Origin: Gymnopilus junonius
Lineage: Eukaryota; Basidiomycota; Agaricomycetes; Agaricales; Galerinaceae
Reading direction: 5' to 3'
Assembly: GCA_015501075.1 (NCBI GenBank)
Contig: JADNYJ010000029.1
Location: 186,001-250,000, forward strand
Length of the DNA: 64,000 nt
How positions within the stretch are numbered: position 1 is the stretch's first letter; the number at the start of each line of letters is the position of its first letter. This document shows, piece by piece, positions 37,162-50,042 of this stretch. The position numbers were made by a program, and so were the translations under genes. The notes below the pieces were generated by a model. The model was not told the DNA's origin, did no database searches, and saw only the letters and a list, made by a program, of their open reading frames with translations.

Positions 37162-38404
37162 ATGATGGCATTCGTCAACTTCAAGGCATCCCTGCTCCTC
37201 CTCCTCGCAGTCTTCCAGTGCGCTCTCTTCGCATCGGCTCGCCCTCAGCATTTAATCGACACGGAGCTCTCGAAGCGTGAAAATGTGGATACCAGGGGGC
37301 TCGTCACCAATGCCAAACGTTTACGAGCTGGATTGGGCCCTTTGAAGCCAAGGACTCTCTATAGCCCCTCTCGTGTTGCTGGTGGGGCAATTTTTGGTCT
37401 GATTTACCATCTGATCTTATTATACCTCGCATGGTCATTTATAGCTCGCGATCCTCAACCTTCTACCGTCCTGTAAGGTTTTTGTTATCGAAGACACGTT
37501 TGCAATTATTCACCACTTTCTGACCTGCAGCCCGACCGGTAATGTTGTCGTCAGGAGAGCGGATGGAAGTCAGGTGGGGTACTTATCGTGAGTTTGTCGG
37601 GTCCAATATTTCATGGAACAGAGTAGTAATGTTTGTCAATATAGGACTCAGGGGTACGTTATTCGCCTACGACTTTCTATGGATTTGTCGAATTCTAACG
37701 GACACGAAGATTCGGGCTTGTCACTACGCAAGGCAACAACATGGAAGTCAGCTTTAACCCTAACAATTCCCCCTTCAATGTTGCCATTGTACGTCTCAAA
37801 TTTCTCCCTATCTTCGTTCTGTTGAAAACTAAATTGAGTGTTTTTAAATACGCAGAATGGTAACCAATACCCTTACCTTGGCTTTGTCGGCACTACTTTG
37901 TACGTCCTTATAGGCCCTTTTCTTTTCCAGACAAAAGCAAATTAATTACCGTTCGTGAAAAGGGCCACTAATGCAATTGGAATGGGCGCTACCAATCCAA
38001 GTAAGTGACTCGCAAAAAAATTATATTCATTTGTTCAAGGTTCTTGTGTTTAGCTCTTCCCGGTTCAACGTCCCAAGTAGTGGGTACTGAGTATGGTGCT
38101 ACTCAGCGTTCCGAATCTTCTGTTTGGTATTATAGCGCGAAAGATCACAAGCTGACCGGTAAGCATGTGTTACTCGTCTTTTTCATCAATTCCGACTGAC
38201 GAGATTATCATAAGCCCAATGGGTCAACCCTGATGGCTGTAAGTATTCGGATTTCGTTTTAAGTGCCGGCGTTTATGTATCTAAAATTTCCATCCAGCTG
38301 TGCTTTTCCCAGGCTTTGTGTATGTCAGCTCTAGCAACCGTATTGGCCTCGATATGGCTCCAGGTTCACTCGAAGTGGTGAGTTTATTGGCATTTGGTGA
38401 TTAG
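37162..38404 (+). CDS. Small secreted protein, family Y
   Basis: The ATG at 37162 (or 37165) starts a signal peptide, MMAFVNFKASLLLLLAVFQC..., followed by a K-R processing site and NAKRLRAGLGPLKPRTLYSP. That N-A-x-R-L-x-x-G-L-x-P-L-x-P pattern recurs in many secreted agaricomycete proteins of unknown role. Later exons give ADGSQVGYLS, GLVTTQGNNMEVSFNPNN, NGNQYPYLGFVGTT, NAIGMGATNP, QRSESSVWYYSAKDHKL, QWVNPDG and LFPGFVYVSSSNRIGLDMAP. They are separated by about eight short introns; one exon (37645-37653) is only 9 nt. The last exon is read to TAG at 38402-38404, although a further splice after LEV is possible. No function can be assigned. A truncated relative lies at 46040-46378 on the other strand. 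Confidence 0.75.
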
Positions 38405-39203
38405 CTGCCGAGCGTTAACGGTGCATTTTATAGTTCCTTTATGTTGTATAAATATTGGGTACAATTTTAGCTAGCCATTTTGCGCTGTTCCCCGTGCCAC
38501 CTTTCCTTTCTGCTAGACGCCAATAGGCTTTGGACTTCAATACTTTCATTTAAATAATCTGATGGACTTGGTGCAGAAGATATTACACTAGTTTTACTGG
38601 TCCTTCCATTCGCTACAACAAACTTGTTCTACATAGACATACCTTACTATATACTGCTGTCCCTACTGCTGAATGATTCAATGATCCTTGGGGCGATATC
38701 ATGGAAATGATGCTGGTCGAGGTGCAAGCCAGGGTATATAAATAGCCAAATCATCGAACCTTTTGGACTTTTTATGCCACGATGGTGCGAACGGGTACCT
38801 TCTTCGATGATGTATCCTGTCCGCGGGTTCGCGAAGGCTGGGCAGTGGAGGAGAGCTGAACCAAGAAAGCATTTCCATCCGGGGTAATTCGTGCGGGAAA
38901 GACGAAAAGAGGAATGACCACGTGATGTTGGTTCGTTTTGACGCGACTGTCGAGTTGAATGGTTGCTCCCTCTCTTTCCCGCGTTCCCCTTCCTCCTTCG
39001 AGGTATCTCAGGATATCCAGGCTCTCTATAACTTTGAAAACCAAATACCAAAGACTTCGTATGTTATCAGCTTATATTTAATGTATTTGAACTTATTTCA
39101 TCATATCTCGATCATACACAGCCAGGAAGCCAACCACGTTCACTACTAACGATTATTCTTTAACAGCAACGACACTTGTATAACATTCTAGAGACCATAT
39201 ATT
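38405..39203. other. Intergenic region
   Basis: It contains the probable 3' end of family Y and the promoter of the next plus-strand gene. A minus-strand open frame (38647-39051) is R/S-rich without a domain. I see no gene. Confidence 0.4.
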
Positions 39204-42200
39204 ATGGCCCAACCCTCTCAAGTATTTCCTCCTTGGCTATCCCCCACAGTGGTGGTTGTCACGAATGCGGGAGGAGCACCTGTGGCCACCGAAACAAGCA
39301 TAGAATACATTGCGCCTACCTACTTCGGTCCGAGTGTAAGTCAATTATTCTCAGTGCTACTGTGATGTTGGAAGCCGAATTTTTGCTGCAGATACCGTTG
39401 GGTACTTTGTATAGTTTCGGTGGGACTTCAGAACCACCTACTGTCATTCTTCCTGGCCAGACCACCACTTCGGCTGTAGCAACCTCCGTTACGACAACAG
39501 CGACACCTACCACGACTGCACTCACGACTACTTCAGCGACATCTTCTTCTCCAACTTCTGCTTCATCAATATCTTTTTCCGCTTCATCTTCATCCACCGC
39601 ATCCCTCACTTCATTCGTATCTTCTAGCCTCTCACAATCCGCTTCCCTTACATCCTCATCCTTTCCCTCCGCTTCTTCTACTGGCGGTGTTACCCCCATC
39701 GCAGGACATTCACTATCCAAAGGCCAGTTGGTTGGCATCATAGTAGCCAGCATTCTAGCCGTGATCGTTTCCTTCGTAGCAGGCATCACACTGTGGCTAT
39801 GCCTGAAGGGCAGAAGAAAGAGACGTTCACAACTCAACATTCTGCCCATTGACGATGATTACGAGATCATCCCACCGGGAGGCCATCTTCCAGGCGATGG
39901 TTCTCCTCGGCACAGTGGCGAGGAAGGCGATCCGTTCCTTCAACATCATGGTGATGAATTTTCCTCTGGCGGAGCTGCTGAGACTGCTGCGCCGCCGCCA
40001 TTGGTACTGCAGGAGGAGCTGCCATCGCTGGCCCTTCTCGTGCACCTCGGGTCCCACCACCACCTGTAGCTTCTACTGGGAGCAAATCCAGTGGGAGCAC
40101 GGCCAATACCGGCAGTGACTCTTCCAACTCCCATGCATCAGGCTTTGGCGTCCTCTTGGACCGACCCAGCTTAGGATATCTCCCTATCACGCCAGAACAT
40201 GACGAAACAACTGGACAACCTCTTTCACCAACCGACATGGCACGCATCCAGCGTGAAAGCGTCCTTCCCGACGATGAGAACCAGTATGATGAAAATGGAC
40301 AATACACCGGTGCATACGCCATCTCGCAAGACCCTCAGGTACCTCCTAGGCTTGTTGAACCCTCCGCTACAACACCTCTGCTTGGAGGGGATAGTGATAA
40401 CGCACCGTTCACGACTCAGCCCTCCTATCTTTCTGAGAAGTCCTCATTTGGCTCTCATGAGGAAGGAGAGCCGTCCATTTTGACTGCACGCAGGATCAAA
40501 GCTGAGGATTTGGGGCCTCGTACCAATTCCGAGTCTACAGCTGGTCCGAGCCACAGAACTAGCACTGGATTCTTAGGTGCACTGGGGCTTGGTGGATTGG
40601 CTAATATCGGTCGCCTAAGTTGGTTCAGGAACCTCGACTCTCCAAGGAATTCTAGGGCCATCTCAACTCCCGACTATACCGCCGACCCCCTCACGGAAAA
40701 AGACATTGAAATCGGTCGCTCTGGATTACTCAGTCCACACTCAGCAGGCTCCTTCGGCGTGCGACCCCGCTTAGGTGCTGGTGTTGGTACCCTTCCTGAT
40801 GGAACTCGCCCAATTTCGTCAACTAGCGCCAGGAGCGGCGCGTCTGGTGGGACTTTGTACCATGACGCTCAATCTTCGTTGCCTTCGACCCCATTGCTGG
40901 CACCTCTGCCCAGGGCATTGACACCTGCGGAGCAGCCTCGGCCACCGTCTGCTGAACATGCTTGGATTTCCAGTCCATTGAACGATGGAACTTCTGGTAC
41001 ACCGCCTCCACCTGCGTATACTGATCGGTTGCATCCCGCTTCGTCCACGCCGCCACCTCATCATTCTTCCAATCCTGACTTGGGCAATGGCGGTTCGAAC
41101 ACTTTCGCTGGTGATATCCTCGACATGCCTGCTCCAGCTCCACTCAACCACTTCTCTTCCATCTCCTCACTGAAAGAAACACCCACTGGGAGCAGCTTTG
41201 GGAATAACAGCACCAAGCCTACCTCGTTCCTGCCTCCTGGGTTGGACAGCACCATCCGACCCGTTGGATGGTCTTCAAGGGATTCGGCCACGACTGCCTC
41301 TAGGGGTTCGTTTACTGGTCTCTTTGGACTCTCTTCTTCTATCCTTGGGACAGCTATGGGCCAGGGCATGGACCAGGGTGTACATGACGTGTCGATTTTG
41401 GTTGACGACGTATTGGACGAGGCTCCGCCTGGTGCTGAGCAGGGATGGAGGACAATTTCGTCCACTGGCAGTAACGGTGGCGGTGGTGCCCCTCTGGGAG
41501 GGATGAGTCCTTCTGATCCTGGAAGACGAGGAACTTTTGGTCTGGTAAGTTGTCTTTCTTTCGCTGAAGTTCAATTCTAATGGCATTTTTTCTTTTCCAT
41601 CTAGTTTGTCCCTCATAACCCAGGTATCAACTCGGAACAAGGCTCTCTCCACTCCATGCGCTCAGCTTTCAGCCCTTCCGCGTCTGTCCGCTCCTCTGGC
41701 TCTGCACCTGCTTCTCGTCGGGATCGCGACGTCCGCATGGATGGTTCAATTTCATCAAACTCTTCCAGGCCTTCAGCCCACAGCGTTGCCCGGTCTATGG
41801 GGAGCGGAGCCTCTATCGTGGCTCATTCTCTTTTGAGAACAGGAAGTATCTCAGAGGATGACAGAAGGAAGGGGTATGCTTCAGGTGGTCCGATTTCTCC
41901 CGCACTTTCGGCCTTTGGAATTGCGCATCATCAGCACCGGACGAGCTCTTCTGGTGAACAAGACTACCCAAGACAACCATCGTCGCCGTTGGCCATGGCA
42001 CCTACAATTGGATCTCCACCTATCGCTTACATGAGCCCTGACAAGGTCCACACAGTCAGAGCCATGGACTCGGGAACCTCAGCTGGGTCGGCCACGCTAG
42101 CGGATACTTCATTCGAGACAATCAGACCTGGAGATGGCGAGCATGTAGGGTTGTTGAGCCCACCAAGAACCACGAGCCCTCCGATTTCGGTGAGCAGTGC

Positions 42201-42246
42201 CCCTTGGGCCGGTGGATTGGACGGGGATTGGCAACCTGCACCTTGA
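39204..42246 (+). CDS. Single-pass membrane protein with Ser/Thr-rich ectodomain and long cytoplasmic tail
   Basis: Translation starts at 39204 with MAQPSQVFPPWLSPTVVVVT. Exon 2 begins IPLGTLYSFGG and enters an S/T-rich region of about 80 residues, typical of O-mannosylated surface proteins. A transmembrane helix, LVGIIVASILAVIVSFVAGI, follows, then a KGRRKRRS stop-transfer sequence. The cytoplasmic part of about 750 residues is S/P/G-rich with short ordered-looking pieces such as FGVLLDRPSLGYLP. It continues through an intron (about 41546-41604) to the final exon ending GGLDGDWQPAP. Near 39985-40000 the frame moves by one base; either one base is missing or a weak GTGATG...CTGCAG intron (39951-40012) is spliced out. 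The layout resembles fungal wall sensors (Mid2/Wsc-like) but no family domain is recognised. Confidence 0.8.
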
Positions 42247-42811
42247 ACATGGCAATGCAATGGACCACGGCTGGGCTGATCTTTTCTAACGCATGTATGA
42301 ATGCCCGACTTGCGCCACCTGCCACCTGCCACGAAGCAATAGGCTTTGAGCGGTGTGCGGCGGGCACAGGGAGGGCTGAGGTGATCCCAAGATTTGAAGG
42401 TCTATTAAGTGAGGTTTCGGGCTTCATTACGGACAATTGGACCTTCTAGAACGTGCAGGGGATGGATGGATGATCTTTTCCGAAAATTTCTTCTTGCTTC
42501 ATTATTTGACTTTTACGTTTTCATCTTTAGCATTATATCTTTTTCTTTCACCCACTTGCGATATCTGACTCACGACTATAGCTGCACGATCTCATACTCA
42601 CGACTCATCATTTTCGTTCTCTTTCTAAGGTACATAGTTAGTATGTATGACGTTTCATTCAATGGGATTGGTTTTGAAAATCGTCTGAATTCATACCTGA
42701 AGTAATCAGTATTCAAGTTTTTAGTGCGAGACATGATGACCATAACCAAAGTGAATAAATGATACAAAGGACAAGTTGTATGGAAATGTGTATAAGCAAA
42801 GGGATTGGTGA
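42247..42811. other. Intergenic region between convergent genes
   Basis: T-rich sequence from 42470 on lies between the 3' ends of the membrane-protein gene (+) and the CK2 beta gene (-). It is probably untranslated sequence of both. No gene is seen. Confidence 0.5.
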
Positions 42812-44129
42812 TTATGGTGTCTTCTCTTCCAAAGCCTCCAGTCTTGCGATTTGTCTGCAACAAGGATAAGGAAAATCAGAACATTGGACCTGTCAAACGG
42901 GCAAAGAGAGACATGATACACACCTATCTCTCACAGCCTCCTGCCACCTTTGCAGCTTGGCGATCTCGTTCACCTGGAACCCGTATATCCTGGGCCTGTA
43001 CCTCTCTGCTTTGAGTGCAGCACTAGCAGTGCTGATCCCCTCACCGCCGCCCTCAGCAGCGACGCTCTCCGGTTCCTCCCTCAATTTCCTCCGTCTATCC
43101 CCACCCTCCTTCCCCCCTGTCCCAGTTCCCGCAGTCCCATTCGCCGCACCGAATGAAGCCGCATCTCCATCCTTGGACGGTATAAGCGTAGGGTACACCA
43201 GGTACAAAAGATGAGGGAAGGTTGTCCCAAAGTACGCTCCGTCGATCGATCCGTGGCGGGACGACTTCGGGGAGTACAGGTCTTCGCACCGGCCGCAATA
43301 GAGCTTGACGGATTTTTCGTACGGGATGTCGGTAAGGCCTACTGGGAGGAGGGGTTGGGATGCGCAGAGGACGCGAGGGCATCGGCCAAAATCTGCTCGT
43401 TTGTATTTGTCCAGCTGGATGTAAATAGGGTGAGATTTCTCGGGGGCAAGGGTGAAACAAAGAGAGGAATGTACCATTTTGCTTAGACCGCGAGCTGTGA
43501 CGATCCATCTGGCATGGATGAGCCCATATAACAGTCGTGCTTGGACGTCTAGAGAGCCGCGTAGTTCGTCTTGGATATCGTCATCTGCAAAGGGCAGTTA
43601 TTCAGTACTCATAACCATAATAAAATAAGATAAAGACGCGCCTAAACTATCAGTGATAAGATCGAGTGCCTGCGGGTAATTTGCCACCTCGTTGTTCAGA
43701 CCTGTGAGGTTGAACCGGTCTAGGATAAAGTCTTCATCGACCTCGCAAAAGTATTCGTTCCCTTTTGAAGAAAGAAACCATGAGATCCACTGTTTTGGTC
43801 AGATAAAAGAGAGTTAGATAGTTGATGAGCGAGCTTGGTAGGTAAAATTGGATTAAATCAACGTACTGTGCTGAATTTCAGAAAAGAAACCGAAGGTCAG
43901 TCCGCTAAGACCTGGAGAATCAGATGAAGGTTTGCGGACCTGGAATAATCAGAGTCAGATCCTGTCGAAGCGTCTTCCACTGCAAGTTGAAGGAAATTAG
44001 CAGCAATTCAACACTAGGAAGATAAATAAACACGCAACTCGTTCTTGAAGAAGGGTCAGATGGATGGAAGGTCGAGGATGAAAAGTATTGGAAGAGGGTT
44101 GCGGTGGTCTGGTGCGTTGCCTGCCGCAT
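42812..44129 (-). CDS. CKB1: Casein kinase 2 regulatory (beta) subunit
   Basis: Minus-strand exons give an acidic N-terminus with [12 protein letters not shown], then [20 protein letters not shown] and [10 protein letters not shown], then [20 protein letters not shown]. The zinc-binding dimerisation region has GRCPRVLC and [20 protein letters not shown] with [19 protein letters not shown]. All four zinc cysteines are present. A G/E/K-rich insertion (about 50 residues) precedes [20 protein letters not shown]. The C-terminal exon ends [12 protein letters not shown] with TAA at 42812-42814. CK2 beta dimerises and holds two catalytic subunits, directing a broad growth-promoting kinase. To keep the frame, a 4-nt exon (CACA, 43867-43870) must be included. 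The start at 44129 is the most likely but is not certain. The yeast-style symbol is used by homology. Confidence 0.93.
43867..43870 (-). other. Four-nucleotide micro-exon in the CK2 beta gene
   Basis: On the minus strand: ...AAATTCAG|CACA|GTACGTTG.... The exon before ends TCC-AG and the one after begins TGG-ATC. Direct joining breaks the frame; including CACA gives S-S-T-W-I-S-W-F, matching the CK2 beta family. Both flanking introns are about 70 nt with normal ends. Confidence 0.7.
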
Positions 44130-44422
44130 TGCCCAGTGTTCCAGTCACGCGAATGTGACGAGATAATATTAGACCCTTTTTAACCCATCTTTCTCTTCGA
44201 ACTGGGAAATTTATGGTCATCATGTTGTCGTCATGCTCGAATTTATCCCAGATATATTTCTTAATCTACGTAACATTTTTGGAAGCACGCTTCACGACCA
44301 TAACTGTTCATAAAGCCAGAAAAGGTGGAAGAAAAAAGGAGTGCTGCTTCATCCCGCTATAGCATTAAAGGTCTCTGAATTTTACCAGAACGACAACGGC
44401 AACAATAATAATATAGGACTTT

Positions 44423-45765
44423 TCATTGCCCTGAGGGCTGAGTTAAGTGAGCCTGCTGGAAAGAGGAAATGAGAATCTCCTTCAATTCCGAAGTAGCTAT
44501 AGCTTCTTCAAGGTCTGTCCAACGAGCCGATGATGCGGACTCATATGTGACACAGTACTGGCCCAAAATTTCATCCAAAAACTTGCCCACGCCGCTCGTA
44601 AACATAATTAAGGCGATTGCGCCATGAAGAGAAATTAGAAGGGGGTCGGGAGTTGGTATCGGAGGAGGCCGTGGGCCATCACTGGTTGATACTTGCCTAA
44701 AATCGTTGCTTTTATCTCGAAAAACAACAAGAGCATCCATATCATGGCGCATAAGTAAGCCATTACGAGTATGGATCGGTTTGACTTTATATTCATCCTC
44801 GTTCTGTAAATGCGGTTAGTCTGAAATAGACAAGAGATATATCATAATTTTATTACAACTTACATCAGTCTTTTTCAAGCACCATCCAAGATTTTCAAAC
44901 CCATAACGAGCGTCGACCTGAAGTAGTATTCTATTGGAAGGCTGGTCTATAAAACTCTTCAGGTCGTCAAGGTTGGTTACAGGAAGGCGAGTAAAATTAA
45001 CAAGGATATCAAATGTGGCAGCAGCGGACTTGAACTGAAAATCCATTAGCTGAGATTGAACCCCACAATGCAAGGAAACACACAGATAGAGAATGAGGAT
45101 CAGAATCGAAGTCCGCAATAGATCGAGGAAGGATATGGACACCTTGTAGACCTGTCGTGTTGTCTTTGGTGGATGGATGTCTATCATCATTGGCCCCTGT
45201 GACGGGGCATTCGTAACCTTCACGCAAAAGAATCTAACATAGTCGGTCAAAAACATGGATAAAATACCCAAGTGCAGAAATTGTGAGACAAACGTCGTTT
45301 TTAAATGATCTGTCGTCGGCGTGTGGAGTTATGTAACTTTTGTTCCGTTTAACTGGAGAAATCTCAAAGGACAGTGAGAGAATATGCAGGAGATATCAAC
45401 TTACACACATACAAGAGGTGGGTAAGCCAGGTTATACCAAGATCCCTTAGTCGTTCAGCCCAACCCTTTCCTTCTTCGACGGTTGCACAAGCTATGACTG
45501 CCGCTGAGACATAGCGTGTAGATTTTTCGCCTCCAGCTTCATCGGCATAGAAGAGCATGGAACTTAGGAGTTTATCTAGATTGGCCTTTGCTTCCTTGAA
45601 GCTGAAAACATGCTCTTCGACCAGCGCAAATTCGGCGATGTGTTTTTCTGCTTGTTGAACCAATTCTTGCAGTGAAATAGTGCTTCTTTTGATTTCAGTA
45701 ATCGTGTCCTGAATGACTGGTTCTTGGTATACCTCAAGCGACATCAGTGAAGAGAAGCTGGACAT
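44423..45765 (-). CDS. Family X copy B, intact-looking protein of unknown function
   Basis: The ATG at 45765 starts MSSFSSLMSLEVYQEPVIQD. Exon 1 is open through LQELVQQAEKHIAEFALVEE, ADEAGGEKSTRYVSAAVIAC and GITWLTHLLYV. Following exons include KRNKSYITPHADDRSFKN, FKSAAATFDILVNF, LKSFIDQPSNRILLQVDARY, GFENLGWCLKKTD, then MRHDMDALVVFRDKSNDFRQ, LHGAIALIMFTSGVGKFLDE and LEEAIATSELKEILISS before the stop at 44423. Unlike copies A and C it has no obvious frame break in these blocks. It is mainly helical and acidic, with no signal peptide. I do not recognise the family. One junction (about 45150-45300) has no clean splice solution by eye. Confidence 0.6.
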
Positions 45766-46039
45766 TTCGTACTAAAGAGTGTGGTGGTCCAAACGAAAGG
45801 GTGCAGTTGGGGTGCAGCCCAAATTAGTGACTTACGGATCAATATTCCACGTGCTTTCATCAACCGGACCTGGCGGAGTTGAACTCTTCTGTCATCTCCC
45901 ACTGACACAAGTTCAGCAGACGGAAGGCATCAGAATACTAAACAATATGTACTATAGGCTGTGCAGTTCTATGAACATTAACAAAAGGTCACAAGTAAGA
46001 TGTTCTAGCTAAAATATCTGTTAGCCCAACAGAACTGGA

Positions 46040-46378
46040 TTACTGGAATACAACAATGTTAAGGAGTTTAGGAGAGGTACAAATCCTAGAGGTAATCGTG
46101 AGTGTGAAACAAAAACATAAGATATTCCTTGGACAACGGTAACATACCACTTCGTATCCGCTAATCTGACTGGAATAGCCATCAGGATTGATCCATTGAG
46201 CTGAAAAGAAAATCAGTACTGAAAATAAGAAACTCAGACTCGACGTACTACTTAGTTGATTTTTTGCATTATAGGACCAAATGGAAGACTCTGAAGTGCC
46301 ACGCAAGGAGTTGCCCACACTCTCCGGGTGCGACCCAGGAGCAGCTAATACGATTCTGTCAGTTTCAACAGGGAGCAC
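46040..46378 (-). pseudogene. Family Y fragment fused to the decayed family X copy C
   Basis: The minus strand encodes LAAPGSHPESVGNSLRGTSE and SSIWSYNAKN, then after an intron AQWINPDGYSS. These match the C-terminal half of family Y at 38053-38240 (LPGSTSQVVGTEYGATQRSE, SSVWYYSAKD, AQWVNPDG). The signal peptide and first half are absent. The frame runs back without a stop into family X sequence (NKSYINQRDENVDNRSFKNK), so a deletion has fused the start of X with the end of Y. A product is unlikely. Confidence 0.65.
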
Positions 46379-46861
46379 GTCAGAACGAATCTTGTTTTTA
46401 AACGACCTATTGTCTACATTTTCATCCCGCTGATTTATGTAACTTTTGTTGCCTTTAACTAGAAAGAAGTCAGTGAAAGATTTTCAAGAGAGTTGACTCA
46501 CAGACATACAAGAGGTGGGTTGAAAAGACTATACCGAGATCCCTTAGTCTTTCGGCCCAATCCCTTCCTTCTTCAACGGTTTGACAAGCTAGACTACTGC
46601 TGAGACATAGCGCGTAGATTTTTCCCCTCCATCTTTATCAACACACAAGAGCATGGCACTTAGGAGTTTATCCAAATTGAACTTCTCTTCTTTATAGCTG
46701 AAGACGCGCTCTTCGACCAACGCGAAGTCAACGACAAGTTTTTCTGCTTGCTGGATTAAATCTCAAAGCGGAGTGGCGCTCTCTTTGATTTCGGGATTCT
46801 GGCTTGGAAACTTGTCCCTGATATGATCCAAGCGACGTTAGTGCCGAAATGCTTGACATGT
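46379..46861 (-). pseudogene. Family X copy C, truncated and broken
   Basis: An ATG at 46861 starts MSSISALTSLGSYQGQVSKP, clearly related to copy B. Matching blocks follow: IQQAEKLVVDFALVEERVFS, LDKLLSAMLL and EKSTRYVSAVV. An in-frame TGA sits between the first blocks, and one base is missing in the VVIAC segment, so the frame is lost. After the intron only the short NKSYI...NRSFKN piece remains before the sequence turns into family Y. The second half of the gene is missing. Confidence 0.75.
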
Positions 46862-47285
46862 CAATGTAGAAAAGGATTTCAAGTGTGTGACACTGACGGT
46901 CCAATCGTCCCACGTGGGATAACGGATAACTTTTCCACGCTGTGCCAACATCAACCGGATCTGGCGCCCGTTGGCTCACTTTCACTCTCATCCTTGGATC
47001 ATTCACATCTACTCTCAGTATACTCGCATCTGCTACCTTGTCCAACCGGTCTAAGTGAGCATTAAAGTAGCCAAACAATTTAACAGAAGAATGGCATTAA
47101 ACAAAGCGACAAATGCGACACCAGCACTCAAAGATACGTAGACAACAAAGCGAGAGAAAAGGAGTAAATTAATACCTTTCCCAAAGGAATGTATGGTTGG
47201 GATCCAGTTCGGGATACTTCAGTCCATTCCGCTGCTCAATGTTAGCTGTCGAAAACTTTGGATGAGTTGCAATATCACCTTTCTC
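46862..47285. other. Intergenic region
   Basis: It lies between the start of family X copy C and the 3' end of the kinase gene. I see no gene. Confidence 0.4.
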
Positions 47286-49495
<2,210 letters not shown>

Positions 49496-50042
49496 TGCCT
49501 CGGACTAGGCGGTGATAATGGTTGCGCTGAACGACGGGTTATGAGCGTGCGCCGTACAGTGCAGGGCGATTTATGATCAATTTGACACAATTATTGTGAA
49601 GGCGTTGCGAGTCACGTGCACTTGTAACGGACCTTGCACTTTGATCAGTGCATTCAGGAATCTCGTCCACTGAGAAGCTATCGGAACTAGAGGACATGTC
49701 GACTGTAGCTTTATGTTTCCCAAAAAAAAACGAGAAAACGGAATACGAAATAGATAACGATGAAGCGGAAGGCAAAGGACGATAAAGTATAGGCACAGAA
49801 CAAAGGTTATATAAGTCCGGACAACGTTGTCGACCAATTCGGCTAGGTTTCAAGAATTAAAAGTGCTTATTCTATACTATGCAAGAGAGTCTCGTATGCA
49901 AATATTAACCAAGAGAAGTATCACCATCGCAGTAAAAGGCGTTCAAAAGAGAGGGGCGGCGCATTAGAATACTGAAGAACCAAGCAGAGCAAGCAAAAAA
50001 AGAAGACCCAGATATAAAGGCGGCATCCACTGCAGAAATATT
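49496..50042. other. Intergenic region
   Basis: It holds the kinase promoter and the 3' flank of the leucine-rich-repeat gene. The minus-strand open frames here (49539-49853) have no motif. Confidence 0.4.

Noticed and set aside
39316..39849. Minus-strand open frame of 177 codons rich in V, E and D
   Set aside because: It is the complement of the Ser/Thr-rich ectodomain exon; the acidic composition is a by-product of the S/T codons on the other strand.
39951..40012. Intron GTGATG...CTGCAG as sole explanation of the frame change in the membrane protein
   Set aside because: It is possible, but the removed stretch reads as good coding sequence (GDEFSSGGAAETAA) and continues into AAIGTAGGAAIAGPSR if one base is added, so a missing base is preferred; kept as an alternative.
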